Source: Acidisarcina sp. (lineage in GTDB: Bacteria; Acidobacteriota; Terriglobia; Terriglobales; Acidobacteriaceae). From it: 64,000 nt of DNA. The stretch's first letter is position 1; the number at the start of each line of letters is the position of its first letter. Of the stretch, positions 61,226 to 64,000 are shown in pieces. The stretch covers positions 1 through 64,000 of the forward strand of contig DATLIY010000012.1 of NCBI GenBank assembly GCA_035539175.1, in the 5' to 3' direction. The position numbers were made by a program, and so were the translations under genes. The notes under the pieces were generated by a model, which was not told the origin of the DNA, made no database searches, and worked only from the letters and a program-made list of their open reading frames with translations.

Positions 61226-63103
61226 TCAGGGATTGAGGACGCGGAGGATCACCAGGGTCTCATCGTCAAAGTGATCGACGTCGCCCTGAAAGCTGACCAG
61301 CTCGTTGAGTATCGCGTCCGCCAGTTCCCCAACGGGTTTTCGCTGATTCTTTCGCACAACGGAGATCAGCCGGTCGTTGCCGAACATTTCTCCGCTGGAG
61401 TTCTGCGCGTCGACGATGCCGTCGCTGAAGAAGATGATCGAATCTCCGGGTTGGGTGGATAGGCTGAACTCCTCATACTGAACGTTGGGAAACATGCCCA
61501 GCGGGAAGCCTTCAGCGAGGATAGTGGTCACCTCATCGGAGCGGCAGAAGAGAGGTTGCACCGCTCCAGCATTGGCGAGCTGAAGGGTCTGGTTGGAGTC
61601 GTTCCACACCGCGTAGACCATGGAGACGTACTGCGATTCCAGTCGCCGCTCCTGCAGGGCATCGTTCAATGTTTGCAGCATCCGCGAAGGGGAGAGCTGC
61701 TGGATTGCGGCCGCGCGCATGATGCCGCTGACCAGTGCCGCGAAGAGGGCTGCGGGCGCTGCCTTGCCGCTTACGTCGCCAAGCGCAATTCCGCTGCGAT
61801 CGGAGTCGTACGGCAAAAAGTCGTAGAGGTCTCCTCCGATGGTTCGCGCGGGCAGGAAACGGGCTGCGTATTCTGCATGCGCCTGTTTGGGCCGTACCGG
61901 GGGCAGCAGGCGCAACTGAACTTCGCGGGCCATGGCAAGATCGCGCTCCAGACGCTGCTCCTGCCGTGCGACTCTCTGGTAGAGGCGCGCATTCATGATG
62001 GCAATGGCAATCTGCGCGGCCAGTGTAACCAGGGTGCGCTCATGCTCTTCGTTGAAGTAGTTGGTGCGCGTATGCTCGAGGTCGAGGACGCCGATGATCC
62101 TGTTTTTGTAGATCAAAGGCACAACCATCTCAGAACGCGACTCAGGATTCACCATCACGTAGCGGGGATCTTTTCTTACATCGCCGACGTTGATCAGCTT
62201 GCGCTCGGCGATGGCGGCGCCTACCAGTCCCCGGTTGGACGGCACGGGGGCGAGATCAGGATTGGGTTCCCCGAAGCGCGTGGAATAGCGGATTTCCAGT
62301 ATGTCTTCCTGCTCGTTCAATAGCAGGATCGTGAACATCTGGTAATCCATGACGCGGCGGAGCAGTTGCCCGACCTTCTCCAGCAGAGTGTCGAGGTTAA
62401 GGATGGAGGTCAGCTCCCGGCTGATTTCGTTCAAAACCGCGAGCGTTTGCGCCTGGCGGGAGGCACGGGTGTACAGGCGCGCATTTTCAATCGCCTGTCC
62501 GATGCGCGACGCGGTCAGCATAAGCATGCGCTGGTGCTCCGGCCGAAAATAGCCGACCTGCTCGGACTGGATATCGATGACGCCAATGACGCGATTCTTG
62601 ACGATCAGCGGTACGGCGAGTTCGGAGCGAACATCGGGATTGGCATTGATGTAGTTCTCCGCCTTGGTTACGTCGTTCAGCATGACGGGTTCGCGGCGCT
62701 GGGCTGCTTCGCCCACAACTCCTTTTCCCATGCGGATGCGCAGACGCTCCACTTCCGGTGTGTGGCCGATTTGGAAGCGCATGCGAAGGTCGTTGGTGCG
62801 GTCGTTCAACAGCAGGATGGCGAAGATGCGGTAGTCGATCACCGCGCGGACGAGATCGGCGGTGCGGAGGAAGAGAGTCTGCAGATCCAGCGTGGTGTTG
62901 AGCGCATCGGCCAGTTGCATCAGGAAGTCAACTTGCACGGGATCGACACGCGCCGGTGCGGCGTTCAGCGTTGCCGCGGACGAGGGACGATAGTCACCTT
63001 CAAATGTATCTGGGCCGGCCGCCTCCTGCGAAGGAGGTGGAGCAGGAGCCGAATCTTTCTTTTTTTCGTGTGACTGGGGCATAGATGTCGCGGAAGCCAT
63101 CAT
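61226..63103 (-). CDS. GAF-GAF-PP2C (SpoIIE/RsbU-type) phosphatase
   Basis: A 625-residue protein with two GAF domains (from about residues 50 and 215; LLLNDRTNDLRMRFQIGHTP and LLLNEQEDILEIRYSTRFGE) and a PP2C phosphatase domain of SpoIIE type (REVQLRLLPPVRPKQAHAEY, then RTIGGDLYDFLPY with the metal Asp, IALGDVSGKAAPAALFAALV and FFSDGIVDAQNS). Such proteins dephosphorylate an anti-anti-sigma factor. No rsb gene is beside it. The ATG at 63103 is one of several close choices. Confidence 0.9.
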   Translation of the reverse strand: MMASATSMPQSHEKKKDSAPAPPPSQEAAGPDTFEGDYRPSSAATLNAAPARVDPVQVDFLMQLADALNTTLDLQTLFLRTADLVRAVIDYRIFAILLLNDRTNDLRMRFQIGHTPEVERLRIRMGKGVVGEAAQRREPVMLNDVTKAENYINANPDVRSELAVPLIVKNRVIGVIDIQSEQVGYFRPEHQRMLMLTASRIGQAIENARLYTRASRQAQTLAVLNEISRELTSILNLDTLLEKVGQLLRRVMDYQMFTILLLNEQEDILEIRYSTRFGEPNPDLAPVPSNRGLVGAAIAERKLINVGDVRKDPRYVMVNPESRSEMVVPLIYKNRIIGVLDLEHTRTNYFNEEHERTLVTLAAQIAIAIMNARLYQRVARQEQRLERDLAMAREVQLRLLPPVRPKQAHAEYAARFLPARTIGGDLYDFLPYDSDRSGIALGDVSGKAAPAALFAALVSGIMRAAAIQQLSPSRMLQTLNDALQERRLESQYVSMVYAVWNDSNQTLQLANAGAVQPLFCRSDEVTTILAEGFPLGMFPNVQYEEFSLSTQPGDSIIFFSDGIVDAQNSSGEMFGNDRLISVVRKNQRKPVGELADAILNELVSFQGDVDHFDDETLVILRVLNP

Positions 63104-63232
63104 AGAGCATTCCACTTCTGCTGCGTTGTGTCAGTGGGAAACTGCGGCTTATCTTAAGCGGAAGTATGTATTGGATGTCTAGAGGGATGTCCAGGAATCG
63201 AGCACCCCCATACACCGGGTTCGAAGGCGGCT

Positions 63233-64000
63233 CTAGTCCGCCTCGGCACGTTTGAAAGGCGTTTGCAGATACTTGCGGGCTTCGTTCAGGGCGCCCTGGG
63301 TGTTGTCGTTGGTCTGCACGGCCTGGCGGTATTCATTCACGGCGCGGTCTCGCTGTCCGGTTACGTCGAAGATCTTGCCTAGCTGAATATGGCTCCAGAC
63401 TTCGGTCCACTTGGGGTCGTCGTCTCCACGTAGCGCGTCGCGGTAGGCATTTGCCGAAGCCTGATAGTTACGCTGGGTAAAGAGGACCTCGCCCACCCGA
63501 TAGCTGGCAAGGGAGCTGTTGGGGTTGGCGGCAAGAGCCTTCTGATACTCGGCGAGTGCGTCGGCGAAGTTGCCCTGGGCGACCATCTGCTGTCCGCGAA
63601 GGATGGAGACGCGAACCTGCATGTCGGGGGAGTTTTTGAGCACCCAGCTTTGCGGATCGATGGTGATGCGGCGAGGGCGGCCGAAGGTATCCACGATATA
63701 TTGCGAATCCGTGCCAACCACCTCTATCCGTTTGGTCTCCGTCTTCCCGTCGGTATCAATGCGCAGTTCTACCGGCATGCGGAAGAGGTCTAGATCCTGA
63801 TTGATCTGTCCTATGGTGCGGAAGCCCTTGTTGCTGCCAAGACGATAGACCGTGTACTTATTGGTGAATAAAGGTGCGCCGGTGCCATCGAGCCACTGGG
63901 CGAAGAACGGCGTGAGGGTCTCCCCGGACTGTGTCTCCGCGACCTTGATCAGATCCGAGGTGCGAACCGGTTGCCCGGTGAACTGCGACAGAGTGCCGCG
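63233..64000 (-). CDS. M1-family peptidase with TPR tail, C-terminal part (5' end outside window)
   Basis: The frame is open from the window edge to the stop at 63233, giving 255 residues. It starts in the C-terminal part of an M1 aminopeptidase-type protein (FFAQWLDGTGAPLFTNKYTV, then GQINQDLDLFRMPVELRIDT). It passes into TPR-like repeats (VSILRGQQMVAQGNFADALA, then NPNSSLASYRVGEVLFTQRN). Catalytic residues (HExxH) would be beyond the window. The complete protein should be several hundred residues longer. Confidence 0.85.
   Translation of the reverse strand, partial: RGTLSQFTGQPVRTSDLIKVAETQSGETLTPFFAQWLDGTGAPLFTNKYTVYRLGSNKGFRTIGQINQDLDLFRMPVELRIDTDGKTETKRIEVVGTDSQYIVDTFGRPRRITIDPQSWVLKNSPDMQVRVSILRGQQMVAQGNFADALAEYQKALAANPNSSLASYRVGEVLFTQRNYQASANAYRDALRGDDDPKWTEVWSHIQLGKIFDVTGQRDRAVNEYRQAVQTNDNTQGALNEARKYLQTPFKRAEAD

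Overview
The window looks like a piece of an acidobacterial chromosome (Acidobacteriota, probably class Terriglobia, family Acidobacteriaceae). This is inferred from the family mix: a TonB-dependent receptor with an N-terminal carboxypeptidase-regulatory domain, an M1 peptidase with a TPR tail, a DUF6982-like protein, and several secreted proteins of a kind I associate with this phylum. No rRNA or marker tree is available to confirm it.

Positions 1 to about 14,033 are one end of an integrated phage. Every gene is on the minus strand and the block ends at the 3' end of a tRNA-Arg(CCU) gene (14,034-14,110), a classic attachment site. Reading with transcription, away from the tRNA, the order is: an unknown leader gene, a ParB-like protein, Cys-rich and membrane small proteins, a putative replication-terminator-like protein, a DUF2303-like protein, DUF4326, several small accessory genes, a helix-turn-helix replication initiator carrying internal iterons, a ribbon-helix-helix-like protein, a lysis cassette (membrane coiled coil, lysozyme-like, holin-like), then HNH nuclease, small terminase, large terminase and portal (cut by the window edge). 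No integrase or repressor lies in this part; they would have to be beyond position 1.

Positions 14,111-64,000 are ordinary chromosome. A cobalamin riboswitch precedes a TonB-dependent receptor (14.4-17.1 kb). groES-groEL follows with a CIRCE-like operator and a promoter. Next come purQ, yebC, a PagL-like lipid A deacylase, a formimidoyltransferase, a receiver-PAS regulator, lpxD, a poly(A) polymerase/CCA-transferase family protein with a histone-H1-like tail, dnaE, accA, a CPBP protease, a GT8 glycosyltransferase, pyrF, an RlpA-like protein, thiD, lysA, an HtrA protease, an EamA exporter, an amidohydrolase, an M20 peptidase, truA, a TolC-family protein, aroA, a GAF-GAF-PP2C phosphatase and the C-terminal part of an M1 peptidase-TPR protein. 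The host genes are mostly single transcription units and do not form one pathway. Strong hairpin terminators separate several of them (17.2, 24.2, 27.05, 32.2, 41.25 and 59.8 kb).

The most interesting material is in the phage early region: a lambda-like iteron cluster inside the initiator gene, a nearly identical 57-bp intergenic module repeated at gene junctions, a probable -1 frameshift (programmed or mutational) in a small conserved phage gene, and a receiver-like protein without a phospho-acceptor.
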